From: Rhizobium oryziradicis | GTDB lineage: Bacteria > Pseudomonadota > Alphaproteobacteria > Rhizobiales > Rhizobiaceae | Direction of reading: 5' to 3' | DNA: 64,000 nt | NCBI RefSeq assembly: GCF_001939045.1 | Contig: NZ_MKIM01000021.1 | Coordinates: 62,001-126,000 of the forward strand | Shown here: in pieces, positions 35,535 through 45,190 of the stretch | How positions within the stretch are numbered: position 1 is the stretch's first letter | Layout: every line of letters begins with the position of its first letter | Position numbers and translations under genes: made by a program | Notes under the pieces: generated by a model | What the model was told of the DNA's origin: nothing | What the model saw: the letters and a program-made list of their open reading frames with translations, nothing else | Database searches by the model: none

Positions 35535-35745
35535 GCCACCTCCGGTGTCTGCCACGTCCAGATTGAACCGGTTTGGTTTGCCTTGCCTTGCCTGAGCCCT
35601 CAGGCGGGTGCGTCCCCAATGGCGAAAAGCCAAATTCTTGCCCCGGAAGCAACCCCGGATTTGCGGCTCGATCGTCTTGTCTTCGTCTTTGGTGTTGTCG
35701 TCAGCAAGCGCCTCGCAGGTTCAGTCTGAACCCTACAGAATCTTG
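35535..35745. other. Intergenic stretch with fragments of the hairpin module
   Basis: Short pieces match the hairpin module of 26633-26669: CCAGATTGAACC near 35558 and AGGTTCAGTCTGAACC near 35717. No gene was found. Confidence 0.45.
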
Positions 35746-35780
35746 TTGACGTATTTAATGAACGCGTTTATTGAACGCGT
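35746..35780 (+). promoter_or_regulatory. Promoter and TetR operator of the efflux operon
   Basis: TTGACG (35746-35751), 17 bases, TATTGA (35769-35774). Overlying it, 35754-35775 is a 22-base near-palindrome centred on AACGCGTT (18 of 22 positions symmetric), and TGAACGCGT occurs as a direct repeat at 35759 and 35772. The promoter would be blocked by a TetR dimer bound here. Confidence 0.65.
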
Positions 35781-35797
35781 ATACAAAAGGAGACACC

Positions 35798-36409
35798 ATG
35801 CCACGCCACTCATTGACCGAGCAGGAGATTGCCGATTTTCGGGCGGTCATTCAGCGCCACGCGATTGTTATTGCCAGTGAGGTCGGGCTTGTCGGCCTGT
35901 CGATGCGCAAGCTTGCCGACAGCCTTCATCTGACGGCGGGCGCTCTTTATCGTTACTACCCCAGCAAACGGGAGTTGATCCTGGATTGCTGCTCGACGGC
36001 ACTCCTTGCCCTGAAGGAGCGCTTTGCTCACAAACAAGAGGCCACTGAAAGTCCCATCGGCATCATCCGGCATATGTTGCATGCCTATGCCGATTTTGCG
36101 CTGGAGGACAAAGACCGCTTCCGGTTGATCTTCCTCGAAAATGACCAGGGTGCTACGGCCTCTCTGGAGGCGGATGCTGAGGCGATGGCCCCTTATTACA
36201 TGCTGAAATCCGAAGTTTTGAAAGCTCAGTCTCAGGGTCTTATCCATGCTTCAGATCCTGATCTTGTAACCAATATTCTGTGGGGCAACGTTCACGGCAT
36301 TATCACCCTCGCATGCACGCTGAACACATTTGAGCTGGGAGACATCAGCCAGCTGCTGGATGAAAGCATCAGCTACCTGTTTCGCGGCATGAGCCCGCAA
36401 GGAGTTTAG
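35798..36409 (+). CDS. TetR/AcrR-family regulator of the efflux operon
   Basis: 203 residues from the ATG at 35798 after AAAAGGAGA; the frame opens earlier at a TTG inside the promoter. N-terminal helix-turn-helix SMRKLADSLHLTAGALYRYYPSKRELI at 37-65, then an all-helical ligand-binding domain with EDKDRFRLIFLENDQG. It is the first gene of an operon with the RND pair and sits just behind its own likely operator. The expected role is a drug- or metabolite-sensing repressor. Confidence 0.88.
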   Translation: MPRHSLTEQEIADFRAVIQRHAIVIASEVGLVGLSMRKLADSLHLTAGALYRYYPSKRELILDCCSTALLALKERFAHKQEATESPIGIIRHMLHAYADFALEDKDRFRLIFLENDQGATASLEADAEAMAPYYMLKSEVLKAQSQGLIHASDPDLVTNILWGNVHGIITLACTLNTFELGDISQLLDESISYLFRGMSPQGV

Positions 36410-36411
36410 CA

Positions 36412-37488
36412 ATGACATTCTTCTTCAAGACATCACTTCTTCTCGGCGGGGCGATGCTGCTTCTGTCCGGGTGTTCCGAGGAGCAACCGGAGGCCAAGGC
36501 ACCACGTCCCATAAAGTCTGTGGTGGCCCAGGTGCGCCCGCTCGGCGAAACCGTGACACAGATTGGCGAGGTCAAGCCACGCTATGAAACGCCCTTGTCC
36601 TTCCGCATCAACGGTCAACTGTTGACGCGGGTCGAAAACGGCACCGCGGTCAAGTCCGGCGACATTCTCGCCAGCATCGACAAAACACCGTCGCGCAACA
36701 ATCTGCTCACCGCGCAGGCAGATCTCGCCACAGCACAATCCGGTTACGATCTTGCGCAGACGACAGCGGATCGCAACCGCGAGCTCTTCGCCAAGAACAT
36801 TATTCCCCGCGCCCAGATGCAGGAGGCAGATGCCAATCTTCAGAGCGCCCGCGCCCGTGTCGATTCTGCCCGCGCAGCCCTCGCCAATGCTCAGGAAACG
36901 CTCTCCTATACCGATCTCAAGGCACCACGCGATGGCATTATCTCCGCTGTCGGTGCCAATGAAGGGCAGGTGGTGGCAGCTGGTCAGATGGTGGTCACTC
37001 TGATTTCCGACCGCGAGCGCGATGCCGTGTTCGACATTCCCGAGAAATTGATGAACGCCCGGCTTGAAGCGCCTCCGGTCGAGGTGCGGCTGATCTCTGA
37101 TCCCGCCGTCATCGCAAGCGGCAAGGTAAGAGAAGTCACACCCTCCGCCGATCCGGTCACGCGCACCTTCCGGGTCAAGGTTGCGCTTGATGACCAGGGC
37201 AACAACATGCAGTTCGGTGCGGCTGTGGTGGGCACCATAACGCTTTCGCCCAAGCCGCTTGTGCAGTTGCCAGCGTCTGCGCTCACCAGCAACAAGGGCA
37301 ATCCGGCGGTTCTGGTCTATGACTCCGCAACCCACAAGCTTGCTTACAAGGCCGTTACCGTCGAGCGTTTCGATGAGCGGGATCTGTTTATCTCCAACGG
37401 CCTTGCCAATGGCGATATTGTGGCCACCGCTGGCGTCAGCAAGCTGCGCGATGGTGTGGAAGTGCGGCTGGAAAGTGAGGGCAAGTGA
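36412..37488 (+). CDS. RND efflux periplasmic adaptor, lipoprotein
   Basis: 358 residues. The signal ends in the lipobox LLSGC with Cys21, so it is lipid-anchored. It then has the usual adaptor order: beta-barrel and lipoyl start (FRINGQLLTRVENGTAVKSGDILASID), helical hairpin (ANLQSARARVDSARAALANAQETL), lipoyl end (YTDLKAPRDGIISAVGANEGQVVAAGQMV) and membrane-proximal domain. It starts two bases after the TetR stop and overlaps the pump gene by one base (TGATG). Confidence 0.92.
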   Translation: MTFFFKTSLLLGGAMLLLSGCSEEQPEAKAPRPIKSVVAQVRPLGETVTQIGEVKPRYETPLSFRINGQLLTRVENGTAVKSGDILASIDKTPSRNNLLTAQADLATAQSGYDLAQTTADRNRELFAKNIIPRAQMQEADANLQSARARVDSARAALANAQETLSYTDLKAPRDGIISAVGANEGQVVAAGQMVVTLISDRERDAVFDIPEKLMNARLEAPPVEVRLISDPAVIASGKVREVTPSADPVTRTFRVKVALDDQGNNMQFGAAVVGTITLSPKPLVQLPASALTSNKGNPAVLVYDSATHKLAYKAVTVERFDERDLFISNGLANGDIVATAGVSKLRDGVEVRLESEGK

Positions 37489-40400
37489 TGAGTGTTTCCA
37501 ATACCCCTCCCCGCAAGGCGTTCAACCTGTCGGCCTGGGCGCTGAAGCACCAGTCCTTCGTTGTCTTCCTGATGATTCTCACCGTCCTTGGCGGCATCTG
37601 GAGCTATGACCGCCTCTCGCGCAACGAAGATCCGCCGTTTACCATCAAAACCATGGTGGTCTCGGCCGTCTGGCCGGGTGCCAGCACCACGGATACTGTC
37701 AACCTTCTGACCGACAAGCTGGAAAAGAAGCTTTCGGAAACGCCGTATCTCGATTTTACCCAGAGCTATTCACGCCCCGGCCAGTCGGTCATCTTCGTCA
37801 ACCTGCGTGACAGTGCACCGCCGGAAAAGGTTGCGGGCATCTGGTATCAGGTGCGCAAGAAGATGCAGGACATTGTGCCCACGCTGCCGCAGGGCGTGCA
37901 AGGCCCCCTCTTCGATGATGAATTCGGCGACACGTTTGGCAGCATCTATGCCTTCCATGCCGACGGTTTTTCCAAGCGCGAACTGCGCGACCGGGTGGAT
38001 GCGGTGCGTGCCGAAATCCTGTCGGTCAAGGACATTGGCAAGGTCAATGTGCTGGGCGTTCAGGAAGAGGAGATCGTCATCGAATTTTCCTCCAGCAAGC
38101 TTTCAAGCCTCGGCATTGATCCGGCTGCCGCAGTTGCCGCCATTCAGGCGCAGAATGCAGTGACGCCGACAGGTATCGTGCGCACGCCGCAGGATAATAT
38201 CTCGCTGCGCGTCAGCGGAGCCTTCGTGTCGGAAAAGAGCCTGCATGATCTGGTCTTCAAGGTCGATAACCGCTTTATCCGTCTGGAGGACGTGGCAACG
38301 ATTTCACGCACGCTGGTTGATCCCCCAGCGCCTGCGGTGCGCGTCAATGGTCAGCCTGTTCTTGCCCTTGCCATTTCCATGGCGGCCAATGGCAATCTTC
38401 TGGAATTCGGTTCAGCCGTGAAGGCGAAAATGCAAGAGATTGCGGCGCAATTGCCGCATGGCATCGAGATGACGCAGGTCGCCGATCAGACAACCGTGGT
38501 CAAGGAAGCCGTCGGCGGCTTCGTCAAGGTGTTGATCGAAGCCATCGTTATCGTGCTGGCCGTGTCCTTCGTGTCGCTCGGCACCCGTGCCGGGCTCGTT
38601 ATCACCGCCTCCATTCCGCTGGTGCTGGCCATGACCTTCTTTGGCATGGACCTTGCGGGCATTGGCCTGCAACGCATCTCGCTCGGTGCCCTCATCATCG
38701 CGCTTGGCCTTCTGGTGGATGATGCGATGATTACGGTGGAAACCATGGTGTCGTGCCTTGAAAACGGGCAGGACAAATCGGTCGCTGCAAGCCATGCATA
38801 CGAGACGACAGCCTTTCCCATGTTGACGGGCACCCTCGTGATGATTGCAGGCTTCATTCCGGTTGGTTTTGCGGCCTCCAGCGCTGGCGAATACACGTTC
38901 TCGCTGTTCATGGTGGTCTTCATCGCCCTTGTGGCATCCTGGATTGTCGCGGTGCTGTTTTCGCCCATTCTCGGCACCTGGATTTTGCCGAACACAATGA
39001 AGCACGCCGACCACGAAGGTGGCCGCGTCATGAAGGCTTACCGCAAGAGCCTTGACTGGTCGCTCAGCCATCGCTGGCTGACGCTGGGCATTGCCCTTGC
39101 GCTTCTTGTTCTGTCCGGCTTTGGTGCCACACGGCTGGAACAGCAGTTCTTCCCGGCCTCCGACCGTCCGGAACTTCTGGTCAGCCTGACATTGCCGCAG
39201 AACGCCTCGCGCGCTGCCACCGATGCACGGGCAAAGCAGTTGGAAGACCTTCTCAAGGCGGATACGGATGTTGACCACTTCACCACCTATGTCGGCTCCG
39301 GCTCGGTGCGCTTCTACCTGCCGATGGATCTCCTTTTGGAAAACGACAATGTTTCCGAGACGGTAATTGTCACCAAGGGTGTGAAGGAGCGCGACGCGGT
39401 GCGCGCGCGCCTCGAACAGGCGATGACACGCGACTTTGCGGATGTCATCACGCGCGTTTCGCCGCTGGAGCTTGGTCCTCCGGTTGGCTGGCCACTGAAA
39501 TTCCGCGTAACCGGTCCTGATTATGCCAAGGTCCGCGAACTGGCGCTGCAGACGGCGTCTGTTGTTGATAGCCATTCCCTGACACGCGATGTCAACATGA
39601 CAGCCGGCGAGCCGCAGCGGCGAGTCACCGTGGTGGTCAATCAGGTCGAGGCACGTGCGCTCGGCATGAGTTCACAGTCGGTGGCAAGCGAAATTGCCGC
39701 GATCTTCGCTGGCTCGACCGTGACAACGGTGCGCGACGACGACCGGCTGGTCAATGTGGTGGTCAAGGGTATCCAGGCCGATCGCACCTCGGTTGACACC
39801 ATCGGAAACCTGCAACTGCGCACCGGCGATGGCCGAAGCGTTCCGCTGCGCCAGGTGGCCAATGTCGATTACGGCTTCGAAGAGCCGGTGATCTGGCATC
39901 GTCAGGGCAAGCCGATGATCATTGTGCAGGCCGATGTACCAAAGGGTGTTCAGGCTGCAACAGTTGCGGGAGAGCTGGACGCCAAACTGAGCAGTCTGCG
40001 TGCAAGCCTGCCGATCGGTTATGCCATCACCGCCGGTGGGATTACGGAAGAGGCCGCCAAGGGCAATTCCTCGGTGTTTGCCGTGGTGCCGGTCATGCTC
40101 ATCGTCATCATCTTCCTGCTGATGGTGCAGTTGCAAAGCTTCTCGCGCATGGCGCTTGCCATGGCCATGGCACCCTTCGGCCTCATTGGGGTGGTGGCGG
40201 CCATGCTGCCCACAGCAACCCCCATGGGCTTTGTGGCACAGCTCGGCGTTATCGCGCTGTCCGGCATGATCATCCGCAATGCCGTCATCCTCATTCAGGA
40301 GGTTGATCAGAACGTGGCACTTGGCCAGCCAATCCGTCAGGCCATCGTTGCGGCAGCCGTGCATCGCGCGCGCCCCATCGTGCTGACCGCACTTGCCGCT

Positions 40401-40607
40401 ATTCTGGGCATGGTGCCGATTGCGATGCAGATCTTCTGGGGGCCGATGGCCTTTGCCATCATCGGTGGTCTGGCCGGTGCCACGGTGCTGACATTGACCC
40501 TTCTGCCCTGCCTGTTGTTGTGGTTGTTGACGGCGCAGGCGGACAGGAAGAACGACCCGCACAAAACCTACGTTGGGAATGACAAAGCTGAGATGCATGC
40601 GCATTGA
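37488..40607 (+). CDS. RND multidrug-type efflux pump
   Basis: 1039 residues, the AcrB/HAE-1 size. Twelve membrane helices in two repeats with two large periplasmic loops. The proton-relay Asp pair is in GLLVDDAMITVE, and the family segments DRLSRNEDPPFTIKT, PGASTTDTVNLLTDKLE and SGMIIRNAVILIQEVDQ can be seen. It starts at ATG 37488, overlapping the adaptor stop, although a GTG one codon earlier is also possible. No outer-membrane channel gene follows, so the pump would use one encoded elsewhere. Confidence 0.93.
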   Translation: MSVSNTPPRKAFNLSAWALKHQSFVVFLMILTVLGGIWSYDRLSRNEDPPFTIKTMVVSAVWPGASTTDTVNLLTDKLEKKLSETPYLDFTQSYSRPGQSVIFVNLRDSAPPEKVAGIWYQVRKKMQDIVPTLPQGVQGPLFDDEFGDTFGSIYAFHADGFSKRELRDRVDAVRAEILSVKDIGKVNVLGVQEEEIVIEFSSSKLSSLGIDPAAAVAAIQAQNAVTPTGIVRTPQDNISLRVSGAFVSEKSLHDLVFKVDNRFIRLEDVATISRTLVDPPAPAVRVNGQPVLALAISMAANGNLLEFGSAVKAKMQEIAAQLPHGIEMTQVADQTTVVKEAVGGFVKVLIEAIVIVLAVSFVSLGTRAGLVITASIPLVLAMTFFGMDLAGIGLQRISLGALIIALGLLVDDAMITVETMVSCLENGQDKSVAASHAYETTAFPMLTGTLVMIAGFIPVGFAASSAGEYTFSLFMVVFIALVASWIVAVLFSPILGTWILPNTMKHADHEGGRVMKAYRKSLDWSLSHRWLTLGIALALLVLSGFGATRLEQQFFPASDRPELLVSLTLPQNASRAATDARAKQLEDLLKADTDVDHFTTYVGSGSVRFYLPMDLLLENDNVSETVIVTKGVKERDAVRARLEQAMTRDFADVITRVSPLELGPPVGWPLKFRVTGPDYAKVRELALQTASVVDSHSLTRDVNMTAGEPQRRVTVVVNQVEARALGMSSQSVASEIAAIFAGSTVTTVRDDDRLVNVVVKGIQADRTSVDTIGNLQLRTGDGRSVPLRQVANVDYGFEEPVIWHRQGKPMIIVQADVPKGVQAATVAGELDAKLSSLRASLPIGYAITAGGITEEAAKGNSSVFAVVPVMLIVIIFLLMVQLQSFSRMALAMAMAPFGLIGVVAAMLPTATPMGFVAQLGVIALSGMIIRNAVILIQEVDQNVALGQPIRQAIVAAAVHRARPIVLTALAAILGMVPIAMQIFWGPMAFAIIGGLAGATVLTLTLLPCLLLWLLTAQADRKNDPHKTYVGNDKAEMHAH

Positions 40608-40631
40608 CAGCCACGTCAGCACATCAGCCGC

Positions 40632-40650
40632 GCCGCGCATGGTGCGCGGC
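40632..40650. terminator. GC-rich stem-loop after the RND operon
   Basis: GCCGCGCA, TGG loop, TGCGCGGC: perfect 8-bp stem, 25 bases after the pump stop. No T run follows, so termination efficiency is unclear. Confidence 0.5.
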
Positions 40651-40754
40651 CCGCTATCCTTCAGACCAGAATACGCAACACAAAATACCCCTCGCCACAC
40701 AGGACGTGCCGAGGAAAACAAAGCTGATTGGCATCAAGCAGGTCCGCAAAAACG

Positions 40755-41315
40755 TCAGGCGGGTTCAGCCTTCAAATAGTCCTCAGATGAAACAACATTG
40801 GCATAACCGAAGGCCAGAGCCGCCATGAACGCCGCGTGGACCGCTTTGGCAGGAACTGTGGTTTCGCCAAATTCCATATCACGCGTTGCCACAGCATCAT
40901 GCACAACCGTTGTGGTAAAGCCCAAATCCGACGCCGCGCGAACGGCAGCGTCAACACACATATGGCTCATGGCACCGATGATGGTGACATTGCTGATTGC
41001 ATTTTGCTTCAGCACATCCTGCAGATTGGTTCCGAGAAACGCATTGATCTGTTGTTTTGTCACCACAATCTCGTCAGCGAGAGGCTTGACCTGATCATGA
41101 ATTTCGGCGCCCTGCGTGCCAGCCAAAAAGAACGGAGCATCTTCACCGGGTGCCGATTCATGGCGAATGTGGATGACAAGATCACCTGCCGTGCGCGCTG
41201 CCGAAAGAATATGAGCGGCGGTCTGTGTTGCTTCATCAATCCCAACCAGCGGAAATTTTCCGTCGGCGAAGTAATCATTCTGGAGATCAATGATGATCAG
41301 CGCAGTTTTGGTCAT
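40755..41315 (-). CDS. Isochorismatase-like cysteine hydrolase
   Basis: 186 residues. Catalytic triad Asp10 (IIDLQNDY), Lys87 (VVTKQQINAF) and Cys120 (GAMSHMCVDAA), with the cis-peptide GA before SHMC, define the cysteine hydrolase family that includes nicotinamidase, N-carbamoylsarcosine amidase and ureidoacrylate hydrolase. It is the last gene after the amidohydrolase (136-base gap) on the same strand as the pot-type operon. Hydrolysis of an amide or carbamoyl group of the imported amine is a reasonable inference. Confidence 0.8.
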   Translation of the reverse strand: MTKTALIIIDLQNDYFADGKFPLVGIDEATQTAAHILSAARTAGDLVIHIRHESAPGEDAPFFLAGTQGAEIHDQVKPLADEIVVTKQQINAFLGTNLQDVLKQNAISNVTIIGAMSHMCVDAAVRAASDLGFTTTVVHDAVATRDMEFGETTVPAKAVHAAFMAALAFGYANVVSSEDYLKAEPA

Positions 41316-41451
41316 GTCTCAACGTCCTTATTTATGGCGTCGCCCGCACGGGTGATCATAAAATCCATTTAGTATCTTTTTCGCTTGCGTCAACGCAAGC
41401 ACGGTGTTCCGGCGCACATGGCATGCGCCGGAACATGCACTCCACCACGTG

Positions 41452-43119
41452 TCAGGCCTCAAATGTAACCTGCCCATCGCAGATGGTAACCACGGGTCGA
41501 ACCTGTGACAGAGCGTTGGATGGGACGGCTTCAACGTCGCCGTTAAGCACAACAATATCGGCCAGATAGCCCTTCTTCAAAATGCCCTTGCGGTCTTCCA
41601 TGCTTTCCACATAGGCACCGTTAATCGTATAGGCTTGCAGCGTTTCTTGCAGCGTCAACCGTTGATCCTGAAGATCATCCGCCCATTTCTGGCGGGTCAT
41701 GGCCTGCTCAATCGACACCATTGGATCCAGAGGGCATACGGGCCAGTCGGTTGCAAACACCATTTTAGCACCAGCATCCACCAATGTTCTCCATGCGTAA
41801 GAATAAGGCCAGCGTTCACGGCCAATATAATCGATACAAGGATGCAGCGGCAAGGAGCCTGTGCCTGGTGGGTGTGGAGGCTGCATGGAAGCGACAACGC
41901 CCAGCTCTTTGAAGCGCGGAATATCCGTCGGCAACACCACTTCAATATGCTCTATCCGGTGACGGATGGCCACATTTCCTGTGGTTTTGATGCCCGCCTC
42001 ATACCCGTTCAAGACCATATTGACGGCACCATCACCAATGGCGTGGACGGCAATCGGAAGACCTTCCCTGGTTGCCGCGATGGCGATGGCATCAAACGCC
42101 TCTTGCGAAAACAGTGGATCGCCTTTTAGGCCCGGCTTATGGGCATAATCATCATGCATGACGGCGGTTTCACCTTCGATGACGCCATCCATGAACATTT
42201 TGATAAAGTCAGACCGCAAATGATCGTCGTTAAAGCGCGCCCGCCACGCCACAGCTTTGTCCTGAATATCGCTGAGCGGCATGAAATTCTTCATGTGAAA
42301 TGGCATGCGAACGCGGCAGGGCAAGCCATCGGTGTTCTTGATTTCCTCGAGAAGTTCGAGCTGGTAGAGGCTGCCGTCCATATTCTGGATGGAGGTGATG
42401 CCGAGCGAAGCGCAATAGGCCAGCCCCTGCTTGATCACCGCGATATCGCTGTTGCGCTCCTCATCCGTGATGTTTTCCGGATCACCGCCCGTTGAGATGC
42501 CCAGCATGTCCCGGCCACCACTTTCAGAGAGATCAACAACCGGGCCAAATGCGTTTGCTTCGCGCAATTCGCCCGTGGCTAGCCCATCCGGCCCCATCAC
42601 CACTTCATTGCCCACACCAACATCACGGCCATGCAATAGACCAGCCTGTTCCAGTGCCAGCGTGTTGGCCCAGGCGATGTGATGGTCGAAGGCGAACAGG
42701 ATAAAGGGGCGATCAGCTATGATGGCATCCAGATCATGTCTGCTAAGGCGTTTTGGTTCGATAATGCCGTAGTCAGCACCATTGCCGATCAACAGGTTCA
42801 AATCGGGATTGGCATTCGCATAGTCCAGAACAGCGTCCTTCAGTACCTCAAATCCTTTGAGGCCATACACATTGAGCTGCACCAGCGAGACCGACCCGCT
42901 GAAAATATGCATATGTCCTTCGTTGAAGCCCGGCAAAACGGTGCCCTCGCCCGCATCAATGATGCGGGTTGTATCACCAACATAGCCAGAAACATCATCC
43001 CAGTTTCCCACCGCAACAATACGGTTATCCCGTATTGCCAGAGCGCTGGCCGTTGGTGTGTCCACATCCATCGTCAAAACGCGGCCATTTTTAATTACAA
43101 TCGAAGCTGCTTCGGTCAT
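41452..43119 (-). CDS. Amidohydrolase family protein (YtcJ-like, Amidohydro_3)
   Basis: 555 residues from the ATG at 43119 with AGGA upstream; earlier in-frame starts are weaker. Metal motif HMH in GFNEGHMHIF, GNGADYGI, a central VHAIGDGAVNMVLNGYE, RIEHIEVV with two His, and the late Asp in FATDWPVCPLDP make up the YtcJ/amidohydrolase 3 layout. These enzymes cleave exocyclic amides and often act on N-acyl or urea-like compounds. It lies between the binding-protein gene (128-base gap with a stem-loop) and the isochorismatase-like gene and probably processes the imported molecule. Confidence 0.8.
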   Translation of the reverse strand: MTEAASIVIKNGRVLTMDVDTPTASALAIRDNRIVAVGNWDDVSGYVGDTTRIIDAGEGTVLPGFNEGHMHIFSGSVSLVQLNVYGLKGFEVLKDAVLDYANANPDLNLLIGNGADYGIIEPKRLSRHDLDAIIADRPFILFAFDHHIAWANTLALEQAGLLHGRDVGVGNEVVMGPDGLATGELREANAFGPVVDLSESGGRDMLGISTGGDPENITDEERNSDIAVIKQGLAYCASLGITSIQNMDGSLYQLELLEEIKNTDGLPCRVRMPFHMKNFMPLSDIQDKAVAWRARFNDDHLRSDFIKMFMDGVIEGETAVMHDDYAHKPGLKGDPLFSQEAFDAIAIAATREGLPIAVHAIGDGAVNMVLNGYEAGIKTTGNVAIRHRIEHIEVVLPTDIPRFKELGVVASMQPPHPPGTGSLPLHPCIDYIGRERWPYSYAWRTLVDAGAKMVFATDWPVCPLDPMVSIEQAMTRQKWADDLQDQRLTLQETLQAYTINGAYVESMEDRKGILKKGYLADIVVLNGDVEAVPSNALSQVRPVVTICDGQVTFEA

Positions 43120-43207
43120 CACGAACATCCTGGAAATTACATGGAGAAACACAAGGTTTGTGTACAGCGCCGGGGGGCACTGACATGTCTTGCATGACAG
43201 TCTGGAT

Positions 43208-43240
43208 ATCTGGCTGACATCAACAGGGTGTCAGCCAGAT
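43208..43240. terminator. Stem-loop after the polyamine-type binding-protein gene
   Basis: Perfect 12-bp stem ATCTGGCTGACA / TGTCAGCCAGAT with a 9-base loop, starting 8 bases after the stop at 43248 on the minus strand. No T run follows; it may act by protecting the upstream mRNA so that the binding protein is made in excess. Confidence 0.55.
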
Positions 43241-43247
43241 AGGATGA

Positions 43248-44288
43248 TTACCGCATCACTTCGGTCCAGATCTTGTTGTAGATAGCTTGCACCTCAGGCG
43301 AGCACGGAATGGTGAAAATGCCGTGCGACAACAATTCGGCTGATGGGAATAATTCCGGTGCGTTTTTCAGGCTTGGGTCCATATATTGCTCAGACCCCAT
43401 AATCCCATTGTTATAGCGGTTGAAGTTGGAGATCAGGGCCGCATTTTCCGGGGCCATAATGAAGTTTTGAAACAACTTGGCGTTCTCGACGTTTTTCGCA
43501 TCTTTCAGGACGGCCACGCTGTCCGTCCAGAGCGGAAAGCCTTCTTTCGGATAGCCAAACTTGATGGCATCATCAAGCATGCGCGAGCGATAGGACGCGC
43601 CAGACCAGTTCACGCCAGCCAGAAACTCACCGCCGGCATATTGGTTTTCATTGCTGTAGGTGATGGACACCCATTTCTTTTTTGCAGCACTCAATGTGTC
43701 ACGCAGCTTGCGCAAAACGGCTTTGTCATCGGTGCACTGCTTGCCGCCAACATAGTAAGTCGCCAGCGCCAAGACATCAGACATTTCCGGCACAACATTG
43801 ACCTTGCCAGCCAGTTCCTTTGGCGGATCCATGAAGAGTGCCGAGGTATTGATGTCGCCCTTATAAGCCTTGGTGTTGACGGTTACCCCTGTGGCACCCC
43901 AAACCCAAGGAACGCTGTAATGCCGCCCCTTGTCAAAATCGACATTCACCCATCTCGGGTCAACATTCTTGAAGTTTTCCATCTGGTCTGGTCGGGTTTC
44001 AAGCAGCAAGCCCTCCTTGATCCAGACTGGCATGACGGGAGAACTGGGGACCACGATATCGAAGCCTGTTCCGCCTTGACGAACTTTTGCCAAAGCAGCG
44101 TCATTCGAATCGTATTCCGTGATGGATACTTTCACTTTGTAGGTGTCTGAGAATTTCTTGATCAGTTCGGGGCTCGTGTAATTGCCCCAGGTGAAAATAT
44201 TGAGGGCACCTTCAGCCGAAGCTGTGCCCATGGACGCGGTCATCAACCCTATGACCGCTGTCGATACCAATGCAAATTTACAGGCCAT
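43248..44288 (-). CDS. Polyamine-type ABC substrate-binding protein (PotD-like)
   Basis: 346 residues. A Sec signal (MACKFALVSTAVIGLMTASM ... ASA) is followed by the spermidine/putrescine-binding start LNIFTWGNYTSPELIKKFSD. SVAVLKDAKNVENAKLFQNFIMAPENAA and the closing MDPSLKNAPELFP are also family features. It supplies ligand to the PotBC-like permeases upstream in the operon. The ligand could be a polyamine, a gamma-glutamyl or acyl derivative, or an opine-like amine; co-encoded hydrolases point to a modified amine. Confidence 0.85.
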   Translation of the reverse strand: MACKFALVSTAVIGLMTASMGTASAEGALNIFTWGNYTSPELIKKFSDTYKVKVSITEYDSNDAALAKVRQGGTGFDIVVPSSPVMPVWIKEGLLLETRPDQMENFKNVDPRWVNVDFDKGRHYSVPWVWGATGVTVNTKAYKGDINTSALFMDPPKELAGKVNVVPEMSDVLALATYYVGGKQCTDDKAVLRKLRDTLSAAKKKWVSITYSNENQYAGGEFLAGVNWSGASYRSRMLDDAIKFGYPKEGFPLWTDSVAVLKDAKNVENAKLFQNFIMAPENAALISNFNRYNNGIMGSEQYMDPSLKNAPELFPSAELLSHGIFTIPCSPEVQAIYNKIWTEVMR

Positions 44289-44383
44289 AATCGTTCTCCT
44301 CTATTTTTTTTACTACTTGTTGTTGGCCAGGGTGTGGGTTTGTCGTTTCGGGAAAGCAGCTGACCATGGCTCCCGGACAAGTT

Positions 44384-45190
44384 CTACTCCTGATTGTCGG
44401 TGCGGTTGACGAAGTAAAACACCGTCACAATCGCAATGGAGATCGCTAAAAAGGCGGTTGCGATCGCGTTAATTTGGGGTGTTACGCCACGCCTGATCTG
44501 GCCCAGCATGTAGGTGGGGATGGTTTCCTGCCCGCCGCTTTTGATGAATTCGGTAATGACAACGTCATCGAGGGAAATCACGAAAGAGAGCATGCCGCCG
44601 GCAATGATGGCGGGCCAAATCATCGGCAAGGTGACGAATCTGAAGGTTTGCCAGCTGGAGGCATACAGGTCCGAAGCGGCGTTTTCCAATGAGCGGTTCA
44701 TGTCCGACAAGCGCGCCCGCAGCGGCATATACGCAAAGGGAACGCAGAATGCGGCGTGGGCAAGGACGATATATCCGATACCTGTGTAGCCGGTCCAAAC
44801 CTTGAGACGCGAAAACACAATCAACAGGCCCACAGCGGTTACGATTTCTGGCACCAGCAGTGGCAAATTGATGATCGATGTTTTCAAGCCCTTGCCACGG
44901 TACTCGGCAACTCGTGTGGTTGCCAGTGCCGCGGGTGTTGCGACGGCCGTGGCAATAACAGAGGCACAAGCGGCAATGAAGAGCGAGCGGCTGGCTGCAT
45001 CAAACACATGCGGATCGTTCCATGCAGCAGCAAACCAGCGCAGAGAGAAGCCTTCCCAACCCGTCACCGATGTGCCCGCGTTGAAGGCATATAAGACGAG
45101 CACGCCGATTGGCGCGTACAGGAAGAAGAAAACCAGCGCCGCCACAGGGGCAACCCCTGGCAGATAGGAGGTACTTTTCATTTTAGCCAT
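44384..45190 (-). CDS. PotC-like ABC permease
   Basis: 268 residues from the ATG at 45190, which follows GGAGG and overlaps the PotB-like stop by 8 bases. The FLYAPIGVLVLYAFN helix and the EAA loop ENAASDLYASSWQTFRFVTLPMIWPAI are typical of PotC/PotI. It pairs with the PotB-like permease and lies 95 bases upstream of the binding-protein gene. Confidence 0.88.
   Translation of the reverse strand: MAKMKSTSYLPGVAPVAALVFFFLYAPIGVLVLYAFNAGTSVTGWEGFSLRWFAAAWNDPHVFDAASRSLFIAACASVIATAVATPAALATTRVAEYRGKGLKTSIINLPLLVPEIVTAVGLLIVFSRLKVWTGYTGIGYIVLAHAAFCVPFAYMPLRARLSDMNRSLENAASDLYASSWQTFRFVTLPMIWPAIIAGGMLSFVISLDDVVITEFIKSGGQETIPTYMLGQIRRGVTPQINAIATAFLAISIAIVTVFYFVNRTDNQE

Noticed and set aside
38412..39575. 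387-codon antisense frame opposite the RND pump
   Set aside because: Composition rich in His, Arg and Gln as expected for the complement of a GC-rich membrane-protein gene; no family match.
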